From NCBI RefSeq assembly GCF_009765835.1, contig NZ_LMUS01000001.1, forward strand, positions 496,001-560,000: DNA of 64,000 bases, written 5' to 3'. Each line of letters begins with the position of its first letter. Position 1 is the stretch's first letter. Positions 30,541 to 39,712 of this stretch are shown here, piece by piece. Position numbers and translations under genes: made by a program. Below the pieces are notes generated by a model that saw only the letters and a program-made list of their open reading frames with translations, was not told the origin of the DNA and did no database searches. Source of the stretch: Granulicella sp. L56. GTDB lineage: Bacteria > Acidobacteriota > Terriglobia > Terriglobales > Acidobacteriaceae.

Positions 30541-31320
30541 TTACTGATTAACGCCGCTGGCAAGAAATCCGCCATCGACCACCAGAATCTCTCCGGTAAC
30601 AAAGGTGGAGGCGTCGCTCGCCAGAAAGACAGCCGATCCAACCAGCTCTTCCGTCTTGCCGAACCGTCCCATGGGAGTGCGCAACAGTAGCTCTTTGCCG
30701 CGGTCGCTCTCGTCGAGCAGCTTCTGGTTCAGCGCGGTGCGAAAGACTCCAGGTGCAATGGCATTCACGGTCACGCCCTGCGCACTCCACTCGACGGCCA
30801 GCGATTTCGTCAGCGCGCCCACAGCAGCCTTGCTCGCCGCGTAGGCGGTCACTTCTTTCAAAGAGACAAACGTGTTGAGCGAAGCAATGTTGATGATGCG
30901 GCCATAGCCACGCTCCAGCATGTGTTTTCCGAAGATCTGGCAGGCGCGCAGCGTGCCCGTGACGTTCGTGTCCATAATGTCGTCCCAGGTCTCTTCGGGA
31001 ACGGTCAGCGTGGGCTCACGCTTGATCTTGCCTGCGCAGTTAATCAGAATGTCGACCTTGCCAAACGCCTTCAACGTTTCATCCAGCAACGCCTGCAACG
31101 AAGCCCGGTCTCCTACATCCGAAGTCAGGCGAAGCGCCTTGCGGCCCTTAGCTTCAATCGCCTTTGCAGCCTCTTCAACCTGCTCGGCACGCCGCGAGCT
31201 CGCCACCACATCGGCGCCTGCCTCGGCCAGCCCAATCGCCATCGCCAGGCCAATGCCCGACGTTCCGCCAACCACTACGGCCGATTTGCCGCTCAGGTCA
31301 AACAACGGATGTCCCATCAA
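30541..31320 (-). CDS. SDR-family dehydrogenase, gluconate-5-dehydrogenase/KduD type
   Basis: A 259-residue classical short-chain dehydrogenase. The cofactor motif is VVGGTSGIGLAMA, with ASSRR after the second strand suggesting NADP, then INCAGK. The catalytic set is Ser in NIASLNTF and Tyr/Lys in YAASKAAV; it ends in GEILVVDGGFLASG. The closest recognisable group is gluconate 5-dehydrogenase/KduD (2-dehydro-3-deoxygluconate 5-dehydrogenase). Placed beside a KDG kinase and uxaE, it may reduce a keto-hexuronate (fructuronate to mannonate) or interconvert diketo-gluconate and KDG; the sequence alone does not decide. It lies about 98 bases downstream of the kinase gene. Confidence 0.87.
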   Translation of the reverse strand: MMGHPLFDLSGKSAVVVGGTSGIGLAMAIGLAEAGADVVASSRRAEQVEEAAKAIEAKGRKALRLTSDVGDRASLQALLDETLKAFGKVDILINCAGKIKREPTLTVPEETWDDIMDTNVTGTLRACQIFGKHMLERGYGRIINIASLNTFVSLKEVTAYAASKAAVGALTKSLAVEWSAQGVTVNAIAPGVFRTALNQKLLDESDRGKELLLRTPMGRFGKTEELVGSAVFLASDASTFVTGEILVVDGGFLASGVNQ

Positions 31321-31418
31321 TCTCCTCTTTCTTCAGCAATTTCAACCCAGACCCGCGTTCCCATCCTCATTTTCATGAAGACGGAAACGCGGTCCGTTAT
31401 AGCTATCGGGAAAAACAT

Positions 31419-32501
31419 TTATCGCTGGATGCGAGCCGATCCGCCGCTGGCAAACGCCTTGACCTGGTCAAGGGTCGCCATCGTGGTATCACCGGGGAAG
31501 GTCGTCATCAGCGCGCCGTGAGCCCATCCCAGCTTGATCGCCTCTTCGGGCTCCTGCCCGCTGAGCAAGCCATAGATAAATCCGGCTGCAAAACCGTCTC
31601 CGCCGCCAACGCGGTCGAGCACCTTCAGCTCAGCCGTAGGAGCATTGACCGTCTTGCCGTTCACCCACGCCACCGCGCTCCAGCTGTGGTGGTTCGTGTT
31701 ATGAACCTCGCGCAGTGTCGTCGCAACGATCTTGATGTTGGGATAGCGCTTCACCACCTGATCGATCATGCCCAGGAAGACACTGGGATCGAGCTTGGAG
31801 CTGGCTCCAACCTCTGGGCCTTCAAAGCCGAGTCCCTTCTGCAGGTCCTCTTCGTTGCCGACCAGAACATCGACGTTCTCGACGATCTTGCCAAGCACTT
31901 CGTGGGCACGCTTGATTCCGCCAACCGTCTTCCAGAGCTTCTCGCGATAGTTCAGGTCGAACGAGCAGATCACACCGGCAGCGCGGGCTGCTTTGAGCGC
32001 TTCGATCAACAACTCAGCGGTCGACTCGGAGAGAGCGGAGAAGATTCCGCCGCTGTGGAACCAGCGAACGCCCTGGCCAAAGATGGCCTTCCAGTCAAAG
32101 TCGCCCGGCTTCAGCAGCGCCGCGGCTTCGTTGCTGCGGTTGTAGAACACCACCGGAGCGCGGACACCGAAGCCCTGATCGCTGTAAACGGTCGCAATGT
32201 TCGGTCCACGGGTTCCGTCATGCTCGAAGTGCTTGTAGATCGGCTTGACGCCCATCGCACGCACGCGCTCGGCAACGAGATCTCCAATCGGATAGTCCAC
32301 CATGGCGGACGCAACGCCGGTGTTCAGCTTGAAGCAGTCCGACAGGTTCGCCGCGACATTGAACTCGCCGCCGCTTACGTGGATTGCAAGCTCTGTGGCC
32401 TTGCGAAACGGGATAATGCCGGGATCGAGCCGGGTAACGAGTGCCCCGAGGGACAGAAAATCCAATGTGCCTTTTTCAGGAATTTTGAAGCCAAGATTCA
32501 T
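31419..32501 (-). CDS. kdgK: PfkB-family sugar kinase, probable 2-keto-3-deoxygluconate kinase
   Basis: A 360-residue ribokinase-fold kinase. The first PfkB motif is HVSGGEFNVAANLSDCF and the second is DRVGGGDGFAAGFIYGLL, whose Asp is the catalytic base. The FDLNYREKLWK segment is characteristic of KDG kinases, which phosphorylate 2-keto-3-deoxygluconate to KDPG for the Entner-Doudoroff aldolase. The neighbours (SDR, uxaE, LarA-like, uxaC) fit hexuronate breakdown. Gluconate or fructose kinase is a less likely alternative. Confidence 0.85.
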   Translation of the reverse strand: MNLGFKIPEKGTLDFLSLGALVTRLDPGIIPFRKATELAIHVSGGEFNVAANLSDCFKLNTGVASAMVDYPIGDLVAERVRAMGVKPIYKHFEHDGTRGPNIATVYSDQGFGVRAPVVFYNRSNEAAALLKPGDFDWKAIFGQGVRWFHSGGIFSALSESTAELLIEALKAARAAGVICSFDLNYREKLWKTVGGIKRAHEVLGKIVENVDVLVGNEEDLQKGLGFEGPEVGASSKLDPSVFLGMIDQVVKRYPNIKIVATTLREVHNTNHHSWSAVAWVNGKTVNAPTAELKVLDRVGGGDGFAAGFIYGLLSGQEPEEAIKLGWAHGALMTTFPGDTTMATLDQVKAFASGGSARIQR

Positions 32502-32612
32502 TGCGCCATTCTCCTCAATTTTCGATGCCCCACTCGGGACATGACTCTATCCATCATAGCGATTCGACGATCAACTCCAAACAAATGCCGAAGTTTTCCT
32601 CAAACGATGCCG

Positions 32613-33875
32613 CTATTTTCCAAGGAATACCGGACGAATGTGCCGCTCAAATAAATTCGTGGTCACATTCTTCGCTACAACCGCTTCATTCGCCTCCAGA
32701 GCCTTCAGGTAACGATCGCCCAGCTTCGCCGCAACCTTGAAGCCGACATGCAACAACTGCCGGAAACTCTGGTTATACGCCTTGTTGCCCTGTTCATGGC
32801 GCAGGGCCGAGGTGTACTGCTCACTGGTCCACCCATTTACCTCTTCGGGCTGCGGCAGCTTCGTCGGATCGATGTCGATGACAGTCGCATACGGCGCGCA
32901 CAGCTCTTCACTGTGCGCGTAGGCCTCGGCGTAAACCTCTTTGGCAATCGCGAGCCCGTTCCCACCGGCTTCGGCCAATCCGATCAGCTCTTCCAGCCAG
33001 GTCGTTCCCGCCGTCTTCATATGAACACCGGCGTCGAACTTCTTCACCGCGTCATGAACTGCCTTATAGATTGAGAACTTATCGGAGCCGGAGTGAATGC
33101 TGAGTTTCAGATTGTCAGGCAGTCCATAGGTCTTGATCGCAAAAGCAATGGTCGCCAGATCTTCGTTGAACTCTTTCGTAAACTGAGCGACATCGCCCAC
33201 GTAATCGACGCCCTTGTTGAATCGGCCTGTAAACTTCGGCGCAATCGTCTGGATAGGAATCTTCTCATCCGAGATCGCAGCCAGAATAATCAGCAACTCC
33301 ACCGGAGTCTGCGGATAGTCGGTCTCGTCCATCGAGACCTCGGCAATGAACTTGCCCGCGCCCTTCTTCTCCACCAGAAAGCGATAGATGCGCCCGGCAT
33401 CCTGCACCGCGGCGAGAAACTTATTGGCAACACCAGTCACAAAGGCAACATCGGTCTTGAACGGCTCGTCGATGTGCGGAATCGTCACCGTGCCCACCAA
33501 CTCCGGATGCCGTTTCACAAACGCCTCTACATCCTTCGGATCGGCAGGCTGTCCGATCAAATCTGCGACATCGAGGGTGAAAAAATCGCAGGGTTCGAGG
33601 AACCTACCCACTGTCTTCAGATTGATGTGGTCGGCGTCCAGAAAGTACGGCTTGGTCCAGCCAAGTTCCTTCACCGCAGCGTCTGCGGCGGCTCGCGTCT
33701 GGCTCGGCTCCGACCCAATAATCATGTGCTCCCGATTGGACTTGTTCCACACCGGAACTACCTCAACCCCCGCATCGGCAGCCAAAATACATGCCGCAAG
33801 CTGCGCCTTTGCCTGGTGCGCAAACCGATCCCCCACACCCAGTGAAAACTTCGGAAGCTTCAATCCCTCGCTCAT
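32613..33875 (-). CDS. uxaE: Tagaturonate/fructuronate epimerase UxaE
   Basis: A 420-residue member of the tagaturonate epimerase family, first characterised in Thermotoga maritima, which converts D-tagaturonate to D-fructuronate and so joins the galacturonate and glucuronate routes. Visible landmarks are FFLDADHINLKTVGRF, TIPHIDEPFK and LKLSIHSGSDKFSIYKAVHD, with His/Asp/Glu residues suited to metal binding. Length is usual. A perfect ATTGGT-N3-ACCAAT operator lies 27 bases before the start codon. It is followed by kdgK and the SDR gene. Confidence 0.88.
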   Translation of the reverse strand: MSEGLKLPKFSLGVGDRFAHQAKAQLAACILAADAGVEVVPVWNKSNREHMIIGSEPSQTRAAADAAVKELGWTKPYFLDADHINLKTVGRFLEPCDFFTLDVADLIGQPADPKDVEAFVKRHPELVGTVTIPHIDEPFKTDVAFVTGVANKFLAAVQDAGRIYRFLVEKKGAGKFIAEVSMDETDYPQTPVELLIILAAISDEKIPIQTIAPKFTGRFNKGVDYVGDVAQFTKEFNEDLATIAFAIKTYGLPDNLKLSIHSGSDKFSIYKAVHDAVKKFDAGVHMKTAGTTWLEELIGLAEAGGNGLAIAKEVYAEAYAHSEELCAPYATVIDIDPTKLPQPEEVNGWTSEQYTSALRHEQGNKAYNQSFRQLLHVGFKVAAKLGDRYLKALEANEAVVAKNVTTNLFERHIRPVFLGK

Positions 33876-33901
33876 AGAACCCTTCTCTTCTCTCGAATCT
33901 A

Positions 33902-33916
33902 ATTGGTCTAACCAAT
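33902..33916. promoter_or_regulatory. FadR/UxuR-type operator upstream of uxaE
   Basis: ATTGGTCTAACCAAT is a perfect inverted repeat around a 3-base centre; the arms extend by one further A/T pair. It fits the FadR-subfamily GntR consensus (GT-N-AC core) and resembles the known enterobacterial UxuR/ExuR site ATTGGTATACCAAT. It lies between uxaE and the LarA-like gene stop. Confidence 0.65.
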
Positions 33917-33963
33917 TTCCAATTACACCAGCATCCCATTAATGCGGTCTTGCTGCAAATTGA

Positions 33964-35247
33964 TTAATTTTTGAAGCGGCCTTCATAAGCCCAAAGGCCG
34001 AGACCGGGGTTAGAGATGTAGAAGATCTCTTCGCCGTCGACCGTGTTCCAGCCGTCTTTAAGGGTCTCCGGATTGTATTTCTTCAGGGCTTCCGCGAGAT
34101 CGCCATACTCGTAGTGGACACTCTCGATCTCCTCCCGGGTCAGGTGTCCGGGGCAGTAGCGAATGGTGAAGCGGCCTTCGCTGGAGCCGTGGATCAGGTG
34201 GGCAGCGGCGCTCAGGTTCCCCGCCAACTGGGGGTCTTCTTTCACTGCTTCAAGCGTCCTCGGAGTTCCGCAGTAGCCATATTTGCGAATCAGCACATCA
34301 ATGGCGGCGTCTTCGCCAAACTCGTGGACTCCGGGAGCGAGGACGATCAATTCAGCATTGTCGGCGAGAGCCATGCGGGTGCGATAGACGCTTTTGTTGC
34401 CCAGCCAGGTGCTGCGAAATTCGTGCGGATCGAGGAAGACGACTGCTTTTTTGATCTCGCGGTCCATCATCTTGAAGTTAACCTGAAGGCTCAGCTCGGC
34501 AGCAAGCTCAAAACACTCCGCGTCATCGCCGATATACATGCCACGAATGACCAGCTCGCCCGCGTCGTTCTTGCTCACCACGGTCTGCACGTACACGATC
34601 GGCAGGTTTTGCGCGAAGTGGTCGCTGGCATAGTTCAGCACGCGGCGCACCGGGGTATCTGCCCGGCCCATCATGCGCTCCATGCCGTAGACAGCGCCGA
34701 GGAAGTGGCTGCGATGAATCCCCATTGAGCCGCCGGTGCCCACAAAGATGTTCTTGTTGTAGTTCGCCATGCCCACGACCTCGTGGGGAACCACCTGCCC
34801 GATGGACAGAATCAAATCGTGGCCACCGTCGCGAAGCAGCTTATTGACCTGTGCGGGCCAGGTGTAATCGAGCTTGCCCTCGCTGACTTCATACATGAAC
34901 TCGCCGGGAACTTCGCCAAGAGTAACGATGTCGTTGCGCCAGTCGTGGACGCGGAAGAGCTCGCGCGGAGTCTTCCCAAACATGATGGAGATCTCTTCGT
35001 CGGTCATCCCTTTGTGGGTTCCCAACGCAGGCAGGACATCCACCAGATTTTCGCCATAGTAGTCCCATGCCATCTCGGTCAAAACGCCGCTTTGCGAGTG
35101 CATTCGCGTGAAATCCGGGGGAACCGCCAACACTTTCTTCCGTTTTCCCAACTTGTCGAGGGCGCTGAACAGCCCTGCCCGCACCTCACTCGGTGACATC
35201 TCCGTCGTCGCACTTCCAGCAGCAAAAAAGAGGCTCATGTTCCTCAT
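33964..35247 (-). CDS. LarA-family nickel-pincer racemase/epimerase in a hexuronate cluster
   Basis: A 427-residue protein of the LarA (DUF2088) superfamily. The LarA catalytic and nickel-binding set can be placed: Asp45-Arg48 in PPDFTR, His78 in ALGTHKGMT, His155 in VVPHEVVG, Lys165 ten residues later and His181 sixteen after that. These spacings equal those of Lactiplantibacillus LarA His174, Lys184 and His200. The protein should therefore use the nickel-pincer nucleotide made by LarBCE. Superfamily members racemise lactate, malate and other 2-hydroxy acids or epimerise D-gluconate at C2. Lying between uxaE and uxaC, an aldonate such as mannonate, altronate or gluconate is the likely substrate (inference). 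Confidence 0.85.
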   Translation of the reverse strand: MRNMSLFFAAGSATTEMSPSEVRAGLFSALDKLGKRKKVLAVPPDFTRMHSQSGVLTEMAWDYYGENLVDVLPALGTHKGMTDEEISIMFGKTPRELFRVHDWRNDIVTLGEVPGEFMYEVSEGKLDYTWPAQVNKLLRDGGHDLILSIGQVVPHEVVGMANYNKNIFVGTGGSMGIHRSHFLGAVYGMERMMGRADTPVRRVLNYASDHFAQNLPIVYVQTVVSKNDAGELVIRGMYIGDDAECFELAAELSLQVNFKMMDREIKKAVVFLDPHEFRSTWLGNKSVYRTRMALADNAELIVLAPGVHEFGEDAAIDVLIRKYGYCGTPRTLEAVKEDPQLAGNLSAAAHLIHGSSEGRFTIRYCPGHLTREEIESVHYEYGDLAEALKKYNPETLKDGWNTVDGEEIFYISNPGLGLWAYEGRFKN

Positions 35248-35296
35248 ATTACTCTGCAGGAGTGAGTGTTATACAGTCCAACAAGAGGAGCTACCC

Positions 35297-36040
35297 ATGA
35301 CTGAGCAAGACCTCACCCTCCCCACGCCCGACGGCACAACCGATGCCGTCCTCTTCTCGCCTGACACCTCCACGCCGCTGCCCGGGGTGATCCACTTACC
35401 CGACATCGGCGGCATTCGCGAAGCGCACCGCAGCATGGCTCGACGCCTCTCTCACGAAGGCTATGTCGTGCTTCTGGTCAACCCCTTCTATCGCACCAGC
35501 CGTTCCCCGGTCTTCGACTTTCCTCGTGTATCGGGAGAGCCGCGCACCATGCAGCGCATGGCCGAGTTGATGGCACCGCTCACGGCGCAAGCTCAGGAGC
35601 GGGACGTTGCCGCTTATGTCGACTTTCTCGAAGCGCAACCAGCCTTTCACCCAGGCCAGATGGGCATTGTGGGCTACTGCTTTGGCGGAGCGATGGCGCT
35701 GCGGGCAGCGGCAGTACGGTCGTCCCTAATCGCGGCAGCGGCCTCCTTCCACGGTGGAGGCCTATACCGCGCCGGCGATCCTGCAAGCCCGCATCTGGTT
35801 CTGCCGCAAGTTGTTGCCCGGCTTTACTTTGGCCATGCAGACCAGGACAAGAGCATGGATGCCGAGGCCATCAAAGGGCTGGAGCAGGCTCTAGTAGATT
35901 GGGGCGAACAGTATGAGAGCGAGATCTACGAAGGGGCACACCATGGCTGGACGGTCCCCGATAATCCAGCATTCAATCCCGAACAAGCCGATCGCGCCTT
36001 TGAAAAGTTGAAGAATTTACTGGAGGAAACAATCTCCTAG
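35297..36040 (+). CDS. Dienelactone hydrolase family protein
   Basis: A 247-residue alpha/beta hydrolase. The nucleophile elbow is VGYCFGGAMAL with Cys as nucleophile, the acid lies in YFGHADQDKS and the His in EGAHHGWTVP, the usual DLH triad. Early VIHLPDIGGIREAHR forms the oxyanion region. Family members hydrolyse dienelactone or other lactones and esters; in a sugar-acid cluster a sugar-lactone or ester substrate is conceivable but unproven. The ATG at 35297 has AGGAG seven bases upstream. It diverges from the LarA-like gene with only 49 bases between. Confidence 0.87.
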   Translation: MTEQDLTLPTPDGTTDAVLFSPDTSTPLPGVIHLPDIGGIREAHRSMARRLSHEGYVVLLVNPFYRTSRSPVFDFPRVSGEPRTMQRMAELMAPLTAQAQERDVAAYVDFLEAQPAFHPGQMGIVGYCFGGAMALRAAAVRSSLIAAAASFHGGGLYRAGDPASPHLVLPQVVARLYFGHADQDKSMDAEAIKGLEQALVDWGEQYESEIYEGAHHGWTVPDNPAFNPEQADRAFEKLKNLLEETIS

Positions 36041-36146
36041 AAGGTTATCTGAGGGAAGGCCTTTGGAACACTTCCCTGCGAAAGTGGTCTTACAACTTTC
36101 CAGCAGATATGCTGCGATTACGTTTGGGTTGGAATAAGGCTGGATA

Positions 36147-36177
36147 GAAAAGCGGCTCACGGTACACAGTGAGCCGC
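36147..36177 (-). terminator. Intrinsic terminator after uxaC
   Basis: Minus-strand perfect 9-bp stem GCGGCTCAC/GTGAGCCGC with an 8-base loop followed by TTTTCTAT, about 47 bases past the uxaC stop. Confidence 0.75.
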
Positions 36178-36224
36178 CTATGAGTTTGCAGCGAGAGGAG
36201 ATCGTTCCTCTCAAAATGACACGT

Positions 36225-37622
36225 CTACAGCTTGTAGGCTTTCCTTACCAGATTGACGGTAAGATCTTCGATTACCTCAAAGGCTTCGTCTTCGTCGAGG
36301 CGGCCCTCTGCCACCAGCCTGCCGAGGAAGGCACAGTCGGTGCGGCGGGCTACGTCGTGACGTGCGGGGATCGACAGGAAGGCGCGGGTGTCGTCGTTGA
36401 AGCCTACCGTATTGTAGAAGCCCGCCGTCTCGGTGGCCTGCTCGCGGAAGCGCATCATGCCATCGGGGGAGTCCTGAAACCACCAGGGCGGCCCCAGACG
36501 CAACGCGGGATAGTGGCCAGCCAGCGGCGCCAGTTCACGTGAGTACGAGGTCTCGTCGAGAGTGAAGAGGATGAAGGTCAGGCGCGGATCGTTGCCGTAC
36601 CGGTTGAGCAGCGGACGCAGGGAGCGGACGTACTCGGTCGCCAGCGGCATATCGGCCCCCTTGTCGCGGCCGAACTTCGTATAGACCTGCAGATTGTGAT
36701 TGCGCAGCGAGCCGGGATGCAGTTGCATGGTCAGCCCGTCCTCGACACTCATGCCGGCCATCTCGGTCAGCATCTGCGCCTGAAAGAGCTGCTGCTCTTC
36801 GGGCGCGGACTTGCCGGAGAGGATTCTCTGGTAGAGCGACTCCGCCGCGGCAGCGTCGAGGTCCGCGGTCTGTGCAGTGAGGTGGCCATGATCGGTGGCC
36901 GTCGCCCCCATCGACTTGAAGAAGGCGCGGCGGTTGCGCAGAGCGTTCAGGTAGCCCTTGAAGGTGCCGATGTTCTCGCCGGTGATCTGGCCCAGCTTTT
37001 CGATGTTCTGGACGAAACCTGTGTACTCGGCGTCGATGACAGAGTCAGGGCGGAAGGTGGGCAGAATGCGGCCCTTCCATCCCGACTCCTTGATGGCCTT
37101 GTGGAACTCGAGCGTGTCCAGCGGCGTGTCGGTGGTGGCCAGTACCTCGATGTTGAACTGCTCATACAGAGCCCGAGGACGGAACACGGGCGTCTCCAGT
37201 GCCTTGGCAATCAGGTCATAGTAAGCATCGGCATTTTGCGGGCTGAGACGGTCCTTCAAACCGAACTGCTTCTCGAAGGCATAGTCGAGCCACAGCCGGG
37301 TCGGCGTGCCGCGGAAGAGGTAGTAGTGCTTGGCGAAGATACGCCAGACCTCGCGGGGATCGGAGGATCCGCCGCCATCGACCTGGGGTACGCCGAGGGA
37401 TTCGAGCGAGACGCCCTGCGAGTAGAGCATACGGAAGACGTAGTGATCGGGAGTGATGAACAGCGCAGACGGGTTGGGAAAGGCCTTGTCTTCGGCAAAC
37501 CAGCGTGGATCGCAGTGCCCATGAGGCGAAATGATGGGGAGCTTCCGTGCCGTTTCGTACAACTTCACGGCCACCGAGCGGGCCGCAGGATCCGAAGGAA
37601 ATAACCTGTTTTCGTCAAGCAT
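36225..37622 (-). CDS. uxaC: Uronate isomerase UxaC
   Basis: A 465-residue amidohydrolase-superfamily enzyme that isomerises D-galacturonate to D-tagaturonate and D-glucuronate to D-fructuronate. Metal-site motif PIISPHGHCDPRWFAED lies near the start, LATTDTPLDTLEFH in the middle and DETSYSRELAPLAGHYP near the end; the C-terminus DLTVNLVRKAYKL is typical. The ATG at 37622 (MLDENRLF) gives family length and has GGAGAGG ten bases upstream; the frame could run to 37715 but lacks a signal. A probable GntR-type operator lies 64 bases upstream. It is a single-gene unit with its own terminator. Confidence 0.95.
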   Translation of the reverse strand: MLDENRLFPSDPAARSVAVKLYETARKLPIISPHGHCDPRWFAEDKAFPNPSALFITPDHYVFRMLYSQGVSLESLGVPQVDGGGSSDPREVWRIFAKHYYLFRGTPTRLWLDYAFEKQFGLKDRLSPQNADAYYDLIAKALETPVFRPRALYEQFNIEVLATTDTPLDTLEFHKAIKESGWKGRILPTFRPDSVIDAEYTGFVQNIEKLGQITGENIGTFKGYLNALRNRRAFFKSMGATATDHGHLTAQTADLDAAAAESLYQRILSGKSAPEEQQLFQAQMLTEMAGMSVEDGLTMQLHPGSLRNHNLQVYTKFGRDKGADMPLATEYVRSLRPLLNRYGNDPRLTFILFTLDETSYSRELAPLAGHYPALRLGPPWWFQDSPDGMMRFREQATETAGFYNTVGFNDDTRAFLSIPARHDVARRTDCAFLGRLVAEGRLDEDEAFEVIEDLTVNLVRKAYKL

Positions 37623-37685
37623 CGTCTTTGTTACCTCTCCAAAAAGCAATCGCGCCTGAAGCGCTACCCTTTGAAGCCTATCAAA

Positions 37686-37700
37686 ATTGGTCGCACCACG
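37686..37700. promoter_or_regulatory. Probable FadR/UxuR-type operator upstream of uxaC
   Basis: ATTGGTCGCACCACG matches the ATTGGT-N3-ACCAAT pattern at 10 of 12 positions, 64 bases before the uxaC start. Confidence 0.5.
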
Positions 37701-37720
37701 AACAATGTCTGCCACAGAAC

Positions 37721-37753
37721 AAAAAAGGGACGCTCCAGAAGAGCGTCCCCTTT
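37721..37753 (-). terminator. Bidirectional-looking terminator after the porin gene
   Basis: Stem GGGACGCTC/GAGCGTCCC with a 5-base loop. Read on the minus strand it is followed by six T, ending the porin transcript; the plus strand has CTTTTC. Confidence 0.75.
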
Positions 37754-37769
37754 TCGAAAATACGGCGAT

Positions 37770-39575
37770 TTACGGAATGTAGTAACGCATCCCGGTAAAC
37801 ACCATGTTGTTCGTACCCTTTGGTGATCCGCCTGCACCATCCCAGGCGTTGCGCGTCAGGTAGCTGTACTGCATGGCGTACTGCAGCCTGCCGTACTTGG
37901 GGCTGCTGTAGAAGCGGTAGGTGAAGCCCGCAGTGCCTTCGATGACCGCGCGGGTCGCCCCAGTGCAGTTCGCCGGAACGGCTGGGTTGTAGCCGGTCGC
38001 ACCCGTTGGCGGAAGCTCCGTGCCGCAACCTGCGTTCGAGGCTGTGATCGGCGCATAGCCCGTGAGCTTGCCCGCGTTCGGTCCGGTCAGGTTCAGGAAG
38101 GCAGTGCGCTGTGCGTACTCGCCACCAGCGTATCCGAAGAGATCGAGCTTCTTGTTGGGGTGAAGTTCAAGCGAGAACAAGCCCTGGTCGGCTTTGATGG
38201 TCGCCAGAGTTCCATCCGGGTGAACGGTGGTGTCAGGCAGCGTCGAGGTGCCGTAGCGGCCCACGCCCGTACCGACGAGGACGTGTACACCTACATCAGC
38301 GAATTTCGTTACCGGAACGCGAGCGTTGGCAAAGAAGCCGCCGCCGGTCTTGGTGTCGTTCGCCGCGCCAGTTGCACCGGTCGTCGGAACAGCATTGACA
38401 CCGGGATAGTAGCGATCGCGGAAGAAGCGGGCGAGACCACCGATCTCGTAGTGGCCAATCTTCGGATCGAAGGCAGCCTTCACAATCACGTCGGGCGCTA
38501 CGTTGTTGGAGTAGTTTGCGGTGGCGTTGTACAAGCCGCCGCCCGTACCCGCGTTGCCGAAGAAGAAGTTCGAGTTCGCATTCGTCGCCGAGAAGATGTT
38601 CTGCGCATTTTCGAGCGCTACCGCGACGGTTGCCATGCCAAGCTTTTGCTGGATGCGGACGCCGGGCTGACGTGCCCAACTGAAACCGACATGGTACTGA
38701 GCATCGATAACCATCGGAAGGTTCTCGGTACGATTGTCGGTTCCCTTCTTGGTCTCCGTCACCAACGACCACATCTGGCCGCCCGTGATGGCGAGCCCAC
38801 GTTGCGTCGCGATCTGACCCCAGAACTGGCGCTGGCGCAGGGTGTAGCTGTTGCTCTGGTTGTCGTTGCTGGTGACGCCAGCGGAGAGGAAGTCGGCCTC
38901 GATGTAACCCGAGAGCTTGAAGGCTCCCGTGTTGCCCTCGAACAATCCGCCGATACGGCTCTGGCGCCCGGAGAAATTGAACTCGCTGGTATGAGCCTGT
39001 GCCGCTCCCGGAAAGGGCGTGGAGTTGAATGGCGTGTTCACGTCCGAGTTGAGCGAGCGCTGACGATAGACCGATTCAGCCGCGAAGAAGGCAACCGGCG
39101 TGATCTTGATGCCGTGGTAGTGAAGTGCGAGCGGCTCATCGATCTGCTGCGTCAAATTCTTCTTGGTATCGCTGATGGTCTGCGCGAGAGTATCGTTCTT
39201 TACTTTGAGATCGGTCACAGTGCCGTTCAGCGTGTTGACGGCATCAGTGTTCGCTTGAACGCTCGTGCTGACACCCGCTGCCTGCGACTGGGCCTGTGCT
39301 GCCGCTGTATTCGCAGCTTGTGCATCCTGCGATGCCGTCGCTAGCTTCGCATCCTTGTCGGCATTCTGCTGCTTCAGGCTGTCGATCTGTGCCTGCTGGC
39401 TCTGCATCTGTTCGCGCAGTTCGCGAATCTCAAGTTCTGTTGCGCTCTCGGCCTTCTTCTTAACTACTTTCTTATGTGTTGCCTTCTTTGGCTGTGTCGT
39501 GCTGGTCTGCGCTTGCATCGACACGGTACATAGAACCAGCATCGCTGTCATCGCCGCTCGTACTTGCTTCGTCAT
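37770..39575 (-). CDS. Porin-like outer-membrane protein with coiled-coil N-terminus
   Basis: A 601-residue exported protein. A signal peptide (MTAMLVLCTVSMQAQ) is followed by a Lys-rich stretch (KKATHKKVVKKKAES), a coiled coil (about residues 42-145: LEIRELREQMQSQQAQIDSL, then Ala/Gln repeats) and a beta-barrel domain with FSGRQSRIGGLFEG, LSGYIEADFL and RLQYAMQYSYL strands, ending in an aromatic FTGMRYYIP. This is the layout of DcaP-like trimeric porins, where the coiled coil crosses the periplasm. Substrate unknown; DcaP types pass dicarboxylic or other acids, which would suit a sugar-acid region. The ATG at 39575 has GAGGGG five bases upstream. Confidence 0.8.
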   Translation of the reverse strand: MTKQVRAAMTAMLVLCTVSMQAQTSTTQPKKATHKKVVKKKAESATELEIRELREQMQSQQAQIDSLKQQNADKDAKLATASQDAQAANTAAAQAQSQAAGVSTSVQANTDAVNTLNGTVTDLKVKNDTLAQTISDTKKNLTQQIDEPLALHYHGIKITPVAFFAAESVYRQRSLNSDVNTPFNSTPFPGAAQAHTSEFNFSGRQSRIGGLFEGNTGAFKLSGYIEADFLSAGVTSNDNQSNSYTLRQRQFWGQIATQRGLAITGGQMWSLVTETKKGTDNRTENLPMVIDAQYHVGFSWARQPGVRIQQKLGMATVAVALENAQNIFSATNANSNFFFGNAGTGGGLYNATANYSNNVAPDVIVKAAFDPKIGHYEIGGLARFFRDRYYPGVNAVPTTGATGAANDTKTGGGFFANARVPVTKFADVGVHVLVGTGVGRYGTSTLPDTTVHPDGTLATIKADQGLFSLELHPNKKLDLFGYAGGEYAQRTAFLNLTGPNAGKLTGYAPITASNAGCGTELPPTGATGYNPAVPANCTGATRAVIEGTAGFTYRFYSSPKYGRLQYAMQYSYLTRNAWDGAGGSPKGTNNMVFTGMRYYIP

Positions 39576-39712
39576 GGGACCCCTCAGGTTGAACAGGACG
39601 TCCGCGCGCGAGGTTAGCGGGGCTTTCTTACTCGGCCCAAAAACCACGCGCAGCGTCGTTCCTTGAGGGCATGGTTGCAAAGGAATGTGAACAGAACGCG
39701 AATTTCTCTTTC

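Noticed and set aside
31164..32654. 496-codon plus-strand frame opposite kdgK
   Set aside because: It overlaps kdgK and part of the SDR gene on the opposite strand; both of those have clear motifs and this frame has none.
37716..37770. Hairpin as an attenuator for uxaC
   Set aside because: It lies directly after the porin stop and carries six T in the porin direction; the uxaC ribosome site and operator are further downstream.
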